A stretch of 6,894 bases of DNA from Pseudomonadota bacterium (GTDB taxonomy: Bacteria; Pseudomonadota; Gammaproteobacteria; Acidiferrobacterales; Acidiferrobacteraceae). Numbering within the stretch: the first letter of the stretch is position 1; every line of letters starts with the position of its first letter. The notes under the pieces are model-generated. The model was not told the DNA's origin and searched no databases. It saw only the letters and a list, made by a program, of their open reading frames with translations. Below are positions 6,125-6,894 of this stretch, piece after piece. The stretch is taken from positions 1-6,894 of the forward strand of contig JAJZZU010000140.1 in the NCBI GenBank assembly GCA_021797365.1. Reading direction: 5' to 3'. A program made the position numbers and the translations under genes.

Positions 6125-6894
6125 ATGAGCATAAAATCCGATAAATGGATCCGGCGCATGGCGCGGGATCACGGCATGATCGAGCCATTTGAGCCCGGTC
6201 AGGTCAAATCGCGCGCCGGCGAGCGCCTGGTCTCGTTTGGGACCTCGAGCTACGGCTACGATATCCGGTGTTCGAACGAGTTCAAGATCTTTACCAACAT
6301 CAATTCCGCGATCGTCGATCCCAAGAACTTCGACGCCAATAGCTTCGTCGACTTCCGCGGCGAGGTCTGCATCATCCCGCCCAACTCCTTTGCCCTGGCG
6401 CGCACCGTCGAGTACTTCCGTATCCCGCGCAACGTACTCACGATCTGCCTTGGCAAGTGCGTGACCGGCGACACGCGCGTGCTCGATGCCGATAGCGGCG
6501 CCTATCGGCCGATCACCGAGTGGGGGGCGGCGCGGCGTACCGCCGCCCTGGGGCCCGAGGGGATGCGCAAGGCCCGGGTATCGGCATTCGCGGCCCACGG
6601 CGTGAAGCCGGTGTGGCGGCTTGTCACGCAAAGCGGTCTGTCGCTCACGGCTACCGCCCGCCACCCGCTGCTGACCCCCGGGGGCTGGGCGGCCCTTTGC
6701 GATCTTGCGGTCGGCGATGAGATCGCCGCCGCGGTCGCGGCGCCGTTTTTCGGGGTCGAGCCGCTCACCGCGCCCGAACGGCTCGGGCGGCTCGTGCGCG
6801 CACAGCTGCAGGCGGGCACGATGACCGCCATTCCGGATGCCATATTCCGCGCGCCACGATCCGATCTCGCGCGCTTTTTTGCGGCGGTCATGGA
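6125..6894 (+). CDS. dcd: dCTP deaminase precursor interrupted by an intein (3' end beyond window)
   Basis: Dcd removes the amino group of dCTP to give dUTP, feeding thymidylate synthesis. The frame from ATG 6125 is open to the window edge (256 full codons). Residues 1-111 are the N-terminal half of a deaminase of the roughly 190-residue type: [48 protein letters not shown], and [13 protein letters not shown] at 99-111. In intact relatives LGK is followed by STYARCGIIVNVTP; here Cys112 opens an intein instead (listed separately). The remaining 75-80 deaminase residues, including the catalytic glutamate region, must lie to the right. The start fits the family N-terminus, but the Shine-Dalgarno is weak: a GAGG lies almost against the ATG. 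Coupling to apbC, 45 bases upstream, may help translation. If the intein does not splice, the enzyme should be inactive. Confidence 0.93.
   Translation, partial: MSIKSDKWIRRMARDHGMIEPFEPGQVKSRAGERLVSFGTSSYGYDIRCSNEFKIFTNINSAIVDPKNFDANSFVDFRGEVCIIPPNSFALARTVEYFRIPRNVLTICLGKCVTGDTRVLDADSGAYRPITEWGAARRTAALGPEGMRKARVSAFAAHGVKPVWRLVTQSGLSLTATARHPLLTPGGWAALCDLAVGDEIAAAVAAPFFGVEPLTAPERLGRLVRAQLQAGTMTAIPDAIFRAPRSDLARFFAAVM
6458..6894 (+). mobile_element. Intein inside dcd, N-terminal 145 residues (in frame, incomplete at window edge)
   Basis: An intein is an in-frame protein element that excises itself after translation and joins its flanks. Block A is clear: Cys1 (codon 6458-6460) followed by [18 protein letters not shown]. 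Block B is also clear: after a beta-rich stretch ([14 protein letters not shown]) comes [17 protein letters not shown], with Thr66 and His69 forming the TxxH motif that activates the first splice junction, then [10 protein letters not shown]. This is the Hint fold. Beyond it, [21 protein letters not shown] resembles the segment that precedes the second LAGLIDADG motif in DnaB-type and similar homing inteins. Only about 35 residues separate the two, and no first LAGLIDADG motif is visible. The C-terminal blocks F and G (HN, then extein Ser) are outside the window. The intein call is strong; endonuclease status is inference. Confidence 0.93.

Noticed and set aside
5357..6664. A 435-residue minus-strand open frame across apbC and dcd
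   Set aside because: It covers two well-identified plus-strand genes and part of the intein. Its composition (Arg, His, Gly, Asp rich) is typical of a shadow frame.
6502..6891. Minus-strand 129-residue frame inside the intein region
   Set aside because: It is Ala/Arg/Ser-rich shadow coding opposite the strongly supported intein block A and block B frame.
1..6894. CRISPR arrays, tRNA or rRNA genes
   Set aside because: I saw no regularly spaced repeats, no tRNA cloverleaf and no rRNA-like sequence on either strand.

Overview
The window looks like chromosome from a GC-rich gammaproteobacterium. The right two thirds is a housekeeping block: methionyl-tRNA synthetase (metG, minus strand), divergent from apbC/mrp (plus strand), followed by dcd. 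The metG/apbC divergent pair is familiar from gammaproteobacteria including E. coli. The N-terminal Dcd sequence fits the deaminase type that carries LGKS/TYAR rather than the E. coli GRSSLARLG motif. The genus cannot be named from this sequence alone.

Layout. Positions 1-554: the 3' part of an ada-type gene (end of an AraC-like helix-turn-helix, then an O6-methylguanine methyltransferase domain with PCHR), broken by an in-frame TAG at 498-500. Positions 555-904: no recognised gene, only short orphan frames. Positions 905 to about 1895: a decayed IS4-family transposase with two separate single-base deletions; it breaks off at the lysine of its YREK signature. Positions 1896-2020: unassigned DNA leading into a VapBC-type toxin-antitoxin operon (2021-2670). 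The left third is therefore accessory and partly degraded. Positions 2738-4795: intact metG, convergent with vapC. Positions 4796-4987: divergent control region. Positions 4988-6079: intact apbC. From 6125 to the window edge: dcd.

The main discovery is in dcd. After 111 normal deaminase codons, the frame continues without interruption into an intein that starts at Cys112 (codon 6458-6460). It shows a clear block A (CVTGDTRV) and block B (TARH in a Hint-like context). The insertion lies between the K and the S of the conserved LGK/S motif, so the extein +1 residue would be the serine that helps form the nucleotide-binding site of the deaminase. The host enzyme should be incomplete until splicing occurs. 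The intein and the C-terminal extein run off the right edge.

Functionally, MetG charges initiator and elongator tRNA-Met, ApbC carries or transfers Fe-S clusters, and Dcd makes dUTP for thymidylate synthesis. They share a neighbourhood but not a pathway. VapBC is a self-contained toxin-antitoxin unit next to the insertion-sequence remnant.
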